From the NCBI GenBank assembly GCA_016946835.1, contig JACVTC010000130.1, positions 187,501 through 217,500 on the forward strand: a stretch of DNA of 30,000 nt, written 5' to 3'. The first letter of the stretch is position 1, and every line of letters starts with the position of its first letter. Shown piece by piece: positions 1-10,334 of this stretch. The DNA comes from Neocallimastix lanati (nom. inval.) (lineage: Eukaryota; Neocallimastigomycota; Neocallimastigomycetes; Neocallimastigales; Neocallimastigaceae). Made by a program: the position numbers and the translations under genes. The notes below the pieces were generated by a model that worked only from the letters and a program-made list of their open reading frames with translations, made no database searches and had not been told where the DNA came from.

Positions 1-21
1 GTATTATTTTATAACTAGTAG

Positions 22-207
22 CCATTAAATATTAATTATAGTTTATTATATTCTAATGGAGATCTTTTAAAGAAATATGGAATGCCTATTCCGAAAACAT
101 GGGATGAATTAATTGATATCGGGAAATTTATTTATATTAAAGAAAAAGAAGCTGGAAACGAGGACCTCATTGGTTATAATGGATTAATTCCTGGTAAATA
201 AAAGAAA

Positions 208-250
<43 letters not shown>

Positions 251-592
251 AAAGAAAAAGAAAAAGAAAAGAGAAAATATAAATATAATAAATATATCTA
301 TGATTTCTAATTATTATTATTACTACTATTACAACTAATAATAATTTATAATAATTAATAATCCTATTGATTTATATATTCATTATAAAAAAAAAAAAAA
401 ATAAAAATTAATAGAAACTGAAGGGAGTTTTCAGACAGTTCAAGAATTTATTTATTCATTTAGAGATAAAATAAGTTCACCCTATCCAGAATATAATAGT
501 AAGGAGGCATTGGAAGCATTAATTACTTTAAAAAAAATTAAAGAAGAATTATCATCAGGTATAATTATATGTATAGTAATATAGTATAAATT

Positions 593-624
<32 letters not shown>

Positions 625-719
625 TATTTTATATTAGTTTTTTATCATTATATATTATTAGTCTATAGTATTATTAATTATAATATTATTTTAATATATA
701 AAAATATTATATGGAATGG

Positions 720-760
<41 letters not shown>

Positions 761-2457
761 AAGATGATATATTTAAGAGTAAAGAGGATTATTCAATTTC
801 AAGATTAATTTCAGGAAATGCCATTTTTTTAAAATTTTGGACATATAGACAAGTTAATCCAGTTTATAATATTTCATTAGTACCTGGACATAAAGAAGGA
901 GTTTCCGGAACCTTTATTGAAGGTAATATTATTGGAATCAATAAACAAATCACAGATAATCGTAAAAAATTAGCAGTAGAAGCATTGACATATATGACTT
1001 CCAGAAAGATTCAAAAACAAATAACTATGAAATCCAAAATTATATCAGGTATCGATAGTTTATATGATGATGAAGAGGTATGTGAGGTCATCCAATGTGA
1101 TGTAATTAAGAATATACAATATGTTACTAGACCAAGTACCAGTTCTCTAAGTTATGATACCTATTCCTCTCAATTTAGAAAATATATATTTGATTTTATG
1201 TATGGGGATGAATCAGCACAGAGAACGTTATTAAATATTGAAAACATCATAAAAATGACACATATTTCTCTTTCTACAGAGGAAAGTATTGTCGGATTTA
1301 TTGTATTTATTGTTACTATTATTATGTCAGTAATTATGCTACTCTCACTAATATTTCTCTTCATTGAAAAATATAAACCCTTTTTCACATTTTTAAGTGT
1401 AGATTTTTGGTTTATTCTTGTTGCAGGAACAATTATAGGATTATTTTCTATTTTTACTCTCTATGGGGTAATGGACGAACAAAAATGCCATTTCAATTAT
1501 TTATTAATATCTATTGGTTTCTCTTTAAGACTTATTCCTATTCTGCATAAGTTAATTAGTAATTTTCCAAAGAAAAGCAAATTGATATTAATCATAACCA
1601 ATCATCGATATCCCTTTTTATTCCTTTTTATCGTATTTGATATTTCTGCATATACAATCATATATTTTTTGAAATATCAAATTGTAGATGTAATTATTCC
1701 ATATGCGTTAAATTATAAGAAATGTGTTATGACAGGCCCAGTTCAATTTATCCTTTATTTAGCATCTTTTCTTGAAAAAATAGTGGTTATATTAATGATA
1801 AGCATCTTATTGTTCTTGGAATGGAATCTTGCTGAAACGAAAAAAGATACAAAAACGGTATGTTATGCCCTGAGTCTAGATAGTATTATGTTTCTCATCA
1901 TAATGGGATTTGGATCAGTAAATTTTAATGAGTACTATGAATATTTTATTATTATCTCGGTATTGAATATGCTTCTTTCTATTTCTAATTATGTCTGTTT
2001 ATACATCATAAGATTATTTTGGATTACGAAAATGGATGAAAATAGTGATTTGAGAGATATTGAAAGTGCATTAAATAAGTTTAATATTAATGAAGAAGAT
2101 TTTCTTAAATCTGATAATAATAATAATAATAATAATAATGTAACGCAAACTGTAAAATCTGATATAAAAAGAAATTCAATCATATCTTCCATGTTAAGCT
2201 ATCATTTTTATAGTGGTGTAGAAAAAGATTCACACAATACACTTGAAATATCATCAAAATTACTTCCTCAACAAAATAAAGATATCTTAAATAATGTTAG
2301 TATTGATTCCTCTATGGTTCCTAATAGTAATAATACTAGTCAAAGGAATATTATTCATAGGAATAGTAACTTAAATAATATAAACCAAAGGATAATTATT
2401 AATAAAAATAATAACAATAATTTCGCAACTAATAATAATAACTATAATAACAATTAA
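22..2457 (+). CDS. Class C GPCR-like 7TM receptor with periplasmic-binding-protein-like ectodomain (5' partial, spliced)
   Basis: Likely a plasma-membrane receptor: an extracellular ligand-binding domain followed by seven membrane segments. I assemble exons 22-193, 415-558 and 764-2457; all joins keep frame (phase 1 at both visible donors). The first exons read like a bacterial family-1 solute-binding protein (NGDLLKKYGMPIPKTWDELI, then TEGSFQTVQEF). The third exon has the late part of that domain (FLKFWTYRQVNP, GVSGTFIEGNIIGINK, ALTYMTSRK), then hydrophobic segments near 1285-1365, 1405-1460, 1495-1550, 1612-1675, 1735-1825, 1860-1915 and 1945-2015. Cysteines at the start of TM3 (1486-1488) and before TM5 (1723-1725) fit the class C disulfide. 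The cytoplasmic tail is Asn-rich with AAT runs. An open frame from 985 (TTG) is only the inner part of exon 3. The start codon lies outside the window. Such fusions are known from membrane-proteome surveys of anaerobic fungi; the ligand (sugar?) is inferred. Confidence 0.82.
194..414 (+). other. Intron of the receptor gene
   Basis: The donor is G|GTAAAT after the codon for Pro, and the acceptor is TTAATAG|AA. Reading frame and the solute-binding-protein-like sequence resume directly after it. The interior is nearly all A+T and includes a (TA)n run at about 212-243 and a short poly-A before the acceptor. A further acceptor (ACTAGTAG at 14-21) marks the end of an earlier intron that starts outside the window. 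Confidence 0.75.
559..763 (+). other. Intron of the receptor gene with complementary T26 and A32 runs
   Basis: The donor is TCATCAG|GTATAA and the acceptor is the less common TTTAAG|ATGAT. The frame is kept across it (D-D-I-F-K-S follows). Inside are an uninterrupted T run at 594-619 and an A run at 726-757, which are complementary over 26 bases and could pair to fold out about 100 bases of the intron. The acceptor choice (AAG at 761-763) is set by frame; TAG-type alternatives nearby would break it. Confidence 0.7.
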
Positions 2458-2689
2458 AATTAAAGTATAAATATACACAGAAATTATTAATAGTGAAAAA
2501 AAAATTTTTTTTGATAATCATCATCATCATTAATATGTAACAAGATACTATCATTGTATTCATTAAAAAATCATATTAATACAAAAAAAAAAAAAAAAAA
2601 AAAAAAAGTTATATACACAATATACAATTTAATTATTTAAAAATAATTACTTTTTTTTTTTTTTATTTTAAAATTAATTTTAAAATCAA

Positions 2690-2725
<36 letters not shown>

Positions 2726-4320
2726 TTATTTATTTTTATTGTTTTATTAATTTATTATTTTATATTTTTACTTTGTAATAATTCAAAATATAATTCTAAT
2801 ACAATAGCATTAATTATAAATTAATAAAATATGTATTTAATAATAATTATAAAAATAATAATAATAGAAATCAAGTTAACATCATATAAAACAAAAACAA
2901 AAAACAAAAAAAAACAAAAAACAAAAAATAGACTTTAAATCATACTATTTTTTATATTTAAAGAAATTAATAAGGAAAGTAATATAGGTTTCATAATATA
3001 CTTTAATAAATTCAAAATTTGAATAATATATATATATATTATTTATAATTTATTATTATTTTATCTTTATTTTTAATTTTTGTTTTATTTTTTTTATTAT
3101 TTTTTTTTCTTAATATAATGATATTATAAAAGTTATTTTTTTTTTTATTTTTTTATTTTTTTTTTTTTTTTTTAAAAAAATATATATATATATTATAAAT
3201 AAAAATTTTTTTAAATTATAATTTTTTTTTATCAAATAATTCTATTTTATAGTAGTATATATATATATATATAATACAAGAAATCTGTTGATATTTAAAC
3301 TTTTAGATATTTTAAATGAAATACGATGATTATTAAATATACGTTATATAATAAATATCGAAGTTTGTTATTAATATATATATATTTTTTTTTAAAAGAA
3401 AAAAAAAAGTTAAAATAGTTAATTAAATTATATTTTTATTTAGGAATAAATGAAAATAATGGAAAAAATATTAAAAAAAAAAAAAAAAAAAAATTAATCA
3501 TAAAATTAATTATAAAATGAATATTTAGGTTTTTTTTTTTATGATTTATCAATAATAAATTGAATTAGTTTATTTTATTTTTTTTTTTTTTGTATTTTTG
3601 TTTTTTTGTTTTTAATTTCGAAATAATCAATAGTTTACATTATTTCTATATTATATATATAGAATAAAGATTTTTTAAATATATATTAATTTTTTTATTA
3701 CTATTTTTTTTTTATTTTTTTTATTATCTTTTTATTATCATTAAAAAATTCCATTTTATTAATGAATTAAATAATTTTATCAATAAATTACTATTATTAC
3801 TATTTAATAATTAATAATAAAATAATATTTTTAATGTTATTATATAATTTTTATATATTTTATATAATTATTTATAATAATCAATAATTTGTTTACTTTT
3901 ATTAATATAAATTATTTTAACTTTATTTGGTATTATAAATTGTTTTAATTTATTTTTATTTTTTATTTTATTTACATATATCTATTATTTAAAATTTATT
4001 GATTTATTTTTAAATTACCTATAACCTCATACACTTTTAAAACATTAAAATATATAAATATTATATGTAATTTTTTATAAAAGAAAATTAATAATAAAAA
4101 ATATATAAACTATATTTAATTAATTTCTAAAGTATTATTATTAAAAATTTAATGAAAAAGAATAATGAAGGTATAATGACTTTTACGTTTATATTTTATA
4201 TTTTATTTTTTTATTTTTTTTATTTTTTATTTTTTATTATTTATTATTTATTATTTATTATTTATTATTATTATTATTTTATTTGCTTGTTTTTAAAAAG
4301 AAATAATAATAATAATAATA

Positions 4321-4357
<37 letters not shown>

Positions 4358-4383
4358 GTATTTATTAGTTTTATACAGTTAGT
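2458..4383. other. A+T-rich spacer, no gene seen
   Basis: Convergent spacer between the receptor gene (+) and the CBM18 gene (-). It is made of homopolymers (for example T31 at 2693-2723), (TA)n and AAT-type runs. The only open frame, at 4152-4382 (+), encodes Phe/Tyr/Ile and Asn runs from ATT and AAT repeats and abuts the CBM18 stop codon, so it is not credible. No conserved motif was found on either strand. Confidence 0.7.
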
Positions 4384-5469
4384 TTAGAATTTTAAAATTG
4401 TCGTATCTTGAGATTCTATATTTACATTTGCATCAGAATTTATAAAACTATCTTTGTAACTCATGTAAGCCCATTTAGAAGCGACATAAAAATAATTTGA
4501 ACATACACCAAACGGTAAACGACAACCAATATCACAATGATCAGGTGTTGTTCCACAATAACCATCTGAAGAACAACATTCTTTACCAGGACAGGATTTG
4601 CCATTAGCAGGTCCACAACGACCATCCGTTGAAATGTCTTTTTCTAAAAGAGTTGATTTAAGATCACCACAAATTCCAAATGGTTGACATGTATTATTAC
4701 AAAATTCTGTTGTTGTTCCACATCGTCCATTTTCACTACAACATTGATTCTTACATATTACCATTTTATCATCAATGAATCCACAATGACCATCAGTACT
4801 TAAGGCTATGGGTGTCGTATGACAATTGATTTGATCATCATTTGCTTTAACCGTCCATACATCATTACAATCACTTAATTTAATATTTAAAGAAATATTA
4901 TTGTGTTGTAGAATATTTTCTCCTTGTTTTAATTCTATGTATTTTGGAAGTGTCAGGGTATCTGTTGTTAAATTATTGGTTGAACCTTTAATATTTACAT
5001 ATTGAACATAGCCAAAGAGTTGTTTATTAATTATACATCCCAAGAAAGCGTTTAAATCAAAAATTATTTTCTCTTTATTATCTGATTTATTTGTTATTCC
5101 TGCAAATGGATAATATATAAAACAATTTTGGAAGCTATTATAGGTTAACGGTCCAATTTCTGAAAAATTTATAGTACAATACTTATTTTCAAGATTGAAA
5201 CATGGAATTCCAGGATAATCTTTATACAATATATCTTCATTATTAACATTTTCATTTATATTATTTTGATTAATATTTAATAATTTTATATTGTTGATAT
5301 TTTCAATTGGTATATCAGTAATTTTTTCCCCTGAAATTACATTAGAATGTAGTATGTTATTCACTTCGTTTTTACCATTTTGTATTGAAGTATTTATTAT
5401 TGGATCTTTACTTCCAATACTTAATAAAGCAAAATTCAGAACTGAGATTAATTTTATTATACTTTTCAT
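4384..5469 (-). CDS. Secreted protein with two CBM18 (hevein-type chitin-binding) modules
   Basis: 361 aa, single exon. The ATG at 5469 is chosen because it gives a signal peptide (MKSIIKLISVLNFALLSIGS). Residues 22-80 are Asn-rich and low-complexity. Residues 81-220 form an unrecognised region with six cysteines (90, 98, 116, 145, 201, 216) and several N-glycosylation sequons. Two hevein-like modules follow, at about 224-268 and 281-323. Each starts STDG.CG and has eight cysteines (229, 239, 243, 244, 250, 257, 261, 267; and 285, 293, 298, 299, 305, 312, 316, 323), including the diagnostic CC and a G-x-CGTT segment. CBM18 binds chitin or GlcNAc polymers, so a wall-associated or glycan-binding role is inferred. 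No catalytic motif is visible; the central region may be a new domain. It could be an accessory protein or an enzyme of an unknown family. Confidence 0.85.
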   Translation of the reverse strand: MKSIIKLISVLNFALLSIGSKDPIINTSIQNGKNEVNNILHSNVISGEKITDIPIENINNIKLLNINQNNINENVNNEDILYKDYPGIPCFNLENKYCTINFSEIGPLTYNSFQNCFIYYPFAGITNKSDNKEKIIFDLNAFLGCIINKQLFGYVQYVNIKGSTNNLTTDTLTLPKYIELKQGENILQHNNISLNIKLSDCNDVWTVKANDDQINCHTTPIALSTDGHCGFIDDKMVICKNQCCSENGRCGTTTEFCNNTCQPFGICGDLKSTLLEKDISTDGRCGPANGKSCPGKECCSSDGYCGTTPDHCDIGCRLPFGVCSNYFYVASKWAYMSYKDSFINSDANVNIESQDTTILKF

Positions 5470-6370
5470 TGTTATTTATATGACTGTATTTAATTTTATT
5501 GTATTTTATTTAATAAAATATTTTTAATTCTTTTAATGATTTGAATTTTATTATTATTATTGTTACTATTTTATTTAAACAGTGGTATGATTATTAATTT
5601 AATTTATTTTTATTATTATTATTTTTTTTTAATATAAATATATTTATGTAATTTAATTATATTTAAGGTAAATATATAAATATGTTAATTTTAATAATAG
5701 TTATATTTTTTATGAAAGATTGAATTTTTAAAATTCTATTTTGAATTATTGTTTATTTAATATCTTTAATTATTTATTTAATTATTATTTCTTTTGTAGG
5801 TATAAAATAATTTAGAATTGATATAGTAAATAGTTATTACTATTTAATTATGAATTGTTATAAAGCAATATATTTATATTTATATTTTTTATTTTTATTA
5901 TTATTTTTATTTTATTTTTTTTTATTTTTTTTAATTTTTAATATATATATTTAATACTTAAAAATAAAAATAAAAAAAAAAAATACTTAAAATTCATAAA
6001 ATTATTTCTTTATATAGTCTTAAATAAATTTATTTTAACATTATTAACAATAATAAAAATATTAATAAATAAGGTTTTAGTATGACTTGATATTAAAAAT
6101 TATGAGTTTTTATGACTTTCATAATTTTATTTTGTATTACTAATCCTCTTTAAGCATAAAATAATTTTTTTGCTGTTTATGGAAATGATATACATTTTTC
6201 TTTCTTTTTTTTTTTTTTTTTTCTTAATTATTCATATTCTTTTAATATTTATTAAAAATAATTTATATAATAAAATTTAATTTTTATCCTTGTGAAACCT
6301 TGTTGTAGCACAATAATAATTAAAAAAAAAAAAAAAAAAAAAGGTTTAAAATTAATGTTTTTAATTTAGA
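5470..6370. other. A+T-rich spacer upstream of the CBM18 gene
   Basis: This is the 5' flank of the minus-strand CBM18 gene and should hold its promoter, but no TATA-type signal can be told apart from the A+T background. Poly-T at about 6209-6222 and poly-A at about 6324-6342 are the main structure. No coding stretch is seen. Confidence 0.5.
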
Positions 6371-6380
6371 TAGACACTTT

Positions 6381-6720
6381 TTATTTATTTATTTATTATT
6401 TATTTATTTATTATTTTATTTATTATTTTATTTATTTATTTATTATTTTTTATTATTTATTTATTTATTTACTTATTTACTATTTTATTTATTTATTTAT
6501 TTATTATTTATTTATTTATTATTTTATTTATTATTTTATTTATTTATTTATTATTTTTTATTATTTATTTATTTATTTACTTATTTACTATTTTATTTAT
6601 TTATTTATTTATTATTTTATTTATTTATTTATTTATTATTTTATTTATTTATTTATTTATTCTTTTATTTATTTATTTTTTATTATTTAATTATTTAATA
6701 TATATTATTTATTATTTATT
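6381..6720. repeat. Compound (TTTA/TTTTA)n array containing a 108-bp tandem duplication
   Basis: About 340 bases of TTTA units with interspersed TTATTTTATT. Inside it the order of unit variants repeats exactly with a 108-base period: the marker ACTTATTTACTATTTTATTT occurs at 6471 and again at 6579, and the preceding variant order is identical in both copies, back to about 6381 and 6489. Confidence 0.85.
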
Positions 6721-7060
6721 ATTTATTATTTATTTATTTATCTATTAATATATTAGTTTATTTATTTTAAACTTTGTTATATCATTTATAATTAGTAGAT
6801 AATCATTTTAAAAAAATAGAAACAAATAAATAAATTAAAATATATATGGAAAAATATAGATTAAACTTTTTTCATTTAATATTGTTTAATTTATTATATC
6901 CAATATGAAATAATAAAAATTAAAATTTCTTATCTTTTAAAATTTCATTTAATATATATAATTAATATACCAAGAAATATGATCGTTATTTAATATTTAA
7001 TAATTATAGTTTAATGTTAATAATAATTAATTTAAAATTGTATGTAAATAAATAAGTAGA

Positions 7061-7180
7061 TGAATAAATAAATAAATACATATAGAAATGAATGAATGAA
7101 TTAATTAATAAATAAATAAATAGAAAAATAAATAAATAAATAGAAAAATAAATAAATAAATAGAAAAATAGATAAATGTA
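7061..7180. repeat. AATA microsatellite with three exact 20-bp units
   Basis: The 20-base unit AATAAATAAATAGAAAAATA occurs three times in a row at 7111-7130, 7131-7150 and 7151-7170, inside a longer AATA/AATG run. The minus-strand open frame over it (7004-7210) is Phe/Tyr/Leu/Ile low complexity and is not a gene. Confidence 0.85.
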
Positions 7181-7261
7181 AAATAAAGAAATAAATAAAT
7201 AATTTATCAAATAAAGTTTAAAGTGTATTTATTAATTTTTTATTATATTTTAAGATATACA

Positions 7262-7560
7262 ATAATAATAATAATAATATAATAAATAATAAATAATAAT
7301 AAATTATATTCTCTCAAATATAAGCTGGTATATTTTATCAAAATATAAACTGTTTTTAAGTGAATAGAATTTAGTGAGAATAAATAATAAGATTAGTTAT
7401 TATTATGAATAAAGCGAAATCTAAATAAATAATTATAATCAATAATCAATAATAATCAATAATAATAATCAATAATAATAATCAATAAAAATAATTTATA
7501 ATAATAATCCATAATAATAATCCATAATAATAATCTATAATAATCAATAATAATCAGTAA
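7262..7560. repeat. AAT/AATAATC simple-repeat tract
   Basis: An AAT run at about 7262-7305, then roughly 120 bases (7435-7560) of AATAATCAATAATAATC variants, including two tandem CATAATAATAATC units near 7509-7535. Nothing coding is present. Confidence 0.7.
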
Positions 7561-7800
7561 AATATTAATATTTATAATTGTTAGAAATATAAAGAAAATT
7601 AATTTAAAATAAATTAAAATTCATTATTTTATTATTTTATTGTTTTTATTATTTTCGTTATGTTTGTTGTTAAGTTGAATTTATATAACAAGATTTAAAG
7701 TATTAATACACATGTCATTTTCTGAATTTGTAAATCTTTGTAATTACCAAATTTATATGAATATTTTAATAATAAATAAAGTTTATTCTCTAAAAATAAT

Positions 7801-7858
7801 ACGAGTGTGTGTCATTTCGCAAAAATTCATTTCGGAAAAGTTTCATTTCGCAAAATTT
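7801..7858. repeat. Three spaced copies of a TCATTTCGSAAAA motif
   Basis: On the plus strand GTCATTTCGCAAAA, TTCATTTCGGAAAA and TTCATTTCGCAAAA follow one another with a 15-17-base period. They are G+C-containing islands in otherwise pure A+T DNA, at the left edge of the ATAAA satellite. Confidence 0.7.
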
Positions 7859-7859
7859 T

Positions 7860-8477
7860 AATAAATAGATAAATAAATAATAAAATAAATAAATAAATAA
7901 ATAATAAATAAATAAAAAAAAAAAAAGAATTATAAAATATAAAATATAAAATATAAAATAAAAAATAAAAAAAAAATAAAAAATATAAAATATAAAATAT
8001 AAAATATAAAAAAAAAATATAAAATATAAAATATAAAAATATAAAATAAAAATATAAAATATAAAGTATAAAATATAAAAATATAAAATATAAAAATATA
8101 AAATAAAAATATAAAATATAAAGTATAAAATATAAAAATATAAAATATAAAAATATAAAATAAAAAAAAAAAATATAAAGTATAAAATATAAAAATATAA
8201 AATAAAAAAAAATATAAAGTATAAAATATAAAAAAAAATATAAAATATAAAATATAAAATATAAAATAAAAATAAAAAATAAAATATATATATATATATA
8301 TATATATAAAATAAAAAATAAAAAATAAAAATAAAAAATATAAAATAAAAAATAAAAAAAAATATAAAAAATATAAAAAATATAAAATAAAAATATAAAA
8401 TATAAAATATAAAATAAAAATATAAAATATAAAATATAAAATATAAAATATAAAATATAAAATATAAAATAAAAAAA
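7860..8477. repeat. About 600-bp (ATAAA)n-type satellite
   Basis: Continuous ATAAA/AATATAAAAT units with runs of A and one (TA)n segment at about 8284-8307. Two overlapping minus-strand open frames (7790-8497 and 7930-8487) consist only of Phe/Tyr/Ile/Leu from TTTAT repeats and are artefacts of base composition. Confidence 0.9.
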
Positions 8478-8542
8478 TAGATACCACCTAAAATCATCCT
8501 AATTTTGTGCTACTTTTAACTCCCTTTTTTATGATGTCCTCA

Positions 8543-8544
<2 letters not shown>

Positions 8545-8590
<46 letters not shown>
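8545..8590. repeat. Poly-T run of 46 bases
   Basis: An uninterrupted T46. It follows a short more complex segment (8478-8544: GATACCACC, TTGTGCTACTTTTAACTCCC, ATGATGTCCTCATC) that closes the ATAAA satellite. Confidence 0.95.
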
Positions 8591-8593
<3 letters not shown>

Positions 8594-8730
8594 GAATTAT
8601 TTATAAATATTTCTTTTATTAAAAAATTTTATTAGCAATTTAAGATTTTTAAAATACTGCGCAAGGACTTAAAAGGTGTAAAATGATCAATTAATTATTT
8701 ATATATTATTTTTTAATATTTTTTTTAATA

Positions 8731-8787
8731 ATTATATTTTAAATTTAACAATTATATTTTAAATTTAACAATTATATTTTAAATTAT
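8731..8787. repeat. 20-bp tandem repeat, 2.85 copies
   Basis: ATTATATTTTAAATTTAACA is repeated exactly at 8731-8750 and 8751-8770, with a partial third copy to 8787. Confidence 0.9.
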
Positions 8788-8960
8788 TATCCTTTACAAT
8801 ATTTGTAATATATTATATAATTTGTGTAATGATACAAAATGTAAAAAAAAAAATAAATAAAATATATTATAATAGTAATATAACAATATTAAAGTAAAAA
8901 ATAAAAAGTAAAAAGCTATTTATGTATAATATATATCAATAAATATTTATTTTAATATTG

Positions 8961-8990
<30 letters not shown>

Positions 8991-8993
<3 letters not shown>

Positions 8994-9500
8994 ATTGGAA
9001 TTAATGAGAGGGAAGGATAAGAGGGCCTCTAGTTTTCTCCCTAAAATGTATCAGAACTCATATTGAATTCTTTTTTTTTTTTTTTTTTTTTTTTTTGTCA
9101 TAAGGTTTTTAGCGTCGACGAGGGAACGTCTTTATAAAAAAGGGCAAGGATAATAGGAAAGACCTTTCCTTTACGTTGCTTTATTACGACGGGACTTCTT
9201 TTCAGTGATTTCATAAACTATTGTTGAGGGGAGGAACAACTAATATATACTAATCCTCTCACAGATCGAATGCTCTCTACAATTAGTAAATCTATAGTCT
9301 AGTGATTAGGAATATTTAAAAAAACCATGGCGAGAGAACACCACCAACTTCATTTTTAGGGAAAAAAAAAAAAAAAAAACACCCAAAAGAAGATGAAAAT
9401 TGCCTTCCTCTCCCTCCCATATAAATTCAAGAAGTAGTCATGGAGTGAATCTAGAAATTTTATTATAGTTATCGTTATGTGTATTAGTATCGAGTATTAA
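8991..9500. other. Unassigned complex island, G+C-richer than its flanks
   Basis: About 500 bases with far more G and C than the surrounding DNA and no open frame longer than about 25 codons that I could find. It holds several short perfect inverted repeats: AGAGG/CCTCT around 9020-9030, CGTCGACG at 9113-9120, GACG/CGTC with a 6-base loop at 9117-9130, and AGGAAAG-AC-CTTTCCT at 9155-9170. A T26 run (9071-9096) and an A run (9361-9379) interrupt it. A tRNA A-box-like TAGTCTAGTGATTAGG lies at 9295-9310, without a matching B box downstream. It could be a non-coding RNA, a SINE-like element or a decayed gene; none is demonstrated. Confidence 0.4.
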
Positions 9501-9769
9501 CTATCAGGATAAAAAACACTTGGAAAAACAATATTAATTATCAATAGAGAAATATTGAAATACTTTTTATTTTATTTTATTTTATTTTATTTTATTTTTG
9601 TATATTCCTTTACTGTTTCTTAGTGATTATGATATTATTGATATTATAACGAGTAATTATTATTATATAAATGTTTAATTGTAATATATTTATGAATAAT
9701 TATTGATTTACAACCAATATATAAAGGTAAAATGACTTTAAATTTTTTTTTTTAATTTTAGAAAATATA

Positions 9770-9803
<34 letters not shown>

Positions 9804-10146
9804 TTTTTTCTTTTTTTTTTTTTTTTAATTTTTTTACTGTATTATTAAATATTATAAATATTATATTGTATCTCTAAGGCCATTTTTAATTCTAGCATTA
9901 AATTTTAATTCATTAAAATAAAAAAGAAAAAAAAAATTATGAAAACTATCTAAATATATGAAACATTTTAATAATAAATTAAATTCATAATATAATAAAA
10001 ATATAACAAACAATAAATAAATACAATGAATATAAATATTTTTTGATAATCATTTGGTAGAATAGAAATTTTTTAATATATAGTATTATATAGTATATAT
10101 TTAAACGTAGTTTGTATCCACTCGAACTACTGTAAAGAAAATCAAT

Positions 10147-10190
10147 TAAACACAATAAGTAAACACAATAAGTAAACACAATAAGTAAAC
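10147..10190. repeat. 13-bp tandem repeat, 3.4 copies
   Basis: TAAACACAATAAG is repeated exactly at 10147-10159, 10160-10172 and 10173-10185, then TAAAC. Confidence 0.95.
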
Positions 10191-10303
10191 ATCATAGATA
10201 TAAATGCTTTTTGATAAAAATTGGGTAGAATAAAAGTTTAAGCCTAGTAATATTTTATATCAATAGTATAAAATAAATAATTAAGATAAATAAAATAATC
10301 AAT

Positions 10304-10334
<31 letters not shown>

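Noticed and set aside
7790-8497. 235-aa and 185-aa minus-strand open frames
   Set aside because: Only Phe, Tyr, Ile and Leu from TTTAT repeats; the frames exist because the satellite lacks stop codons in that direction.
8657-8670. Fragment resembling U6 snRNA (CTGCGCAAGGA)
   Set aside because: Eleven bases match the conserved U6 core, but the rest of U6 (ACAGAGA and its spacing, the 5' stem, a 3' T run) is absent, so it is a chance match or an unrecognisable relic.
9155-9170. Possible RNase P RNA CR-I (GGAAAGACC)
   Set aside because: One short near-match without the other conserved regions or P4 pairing.
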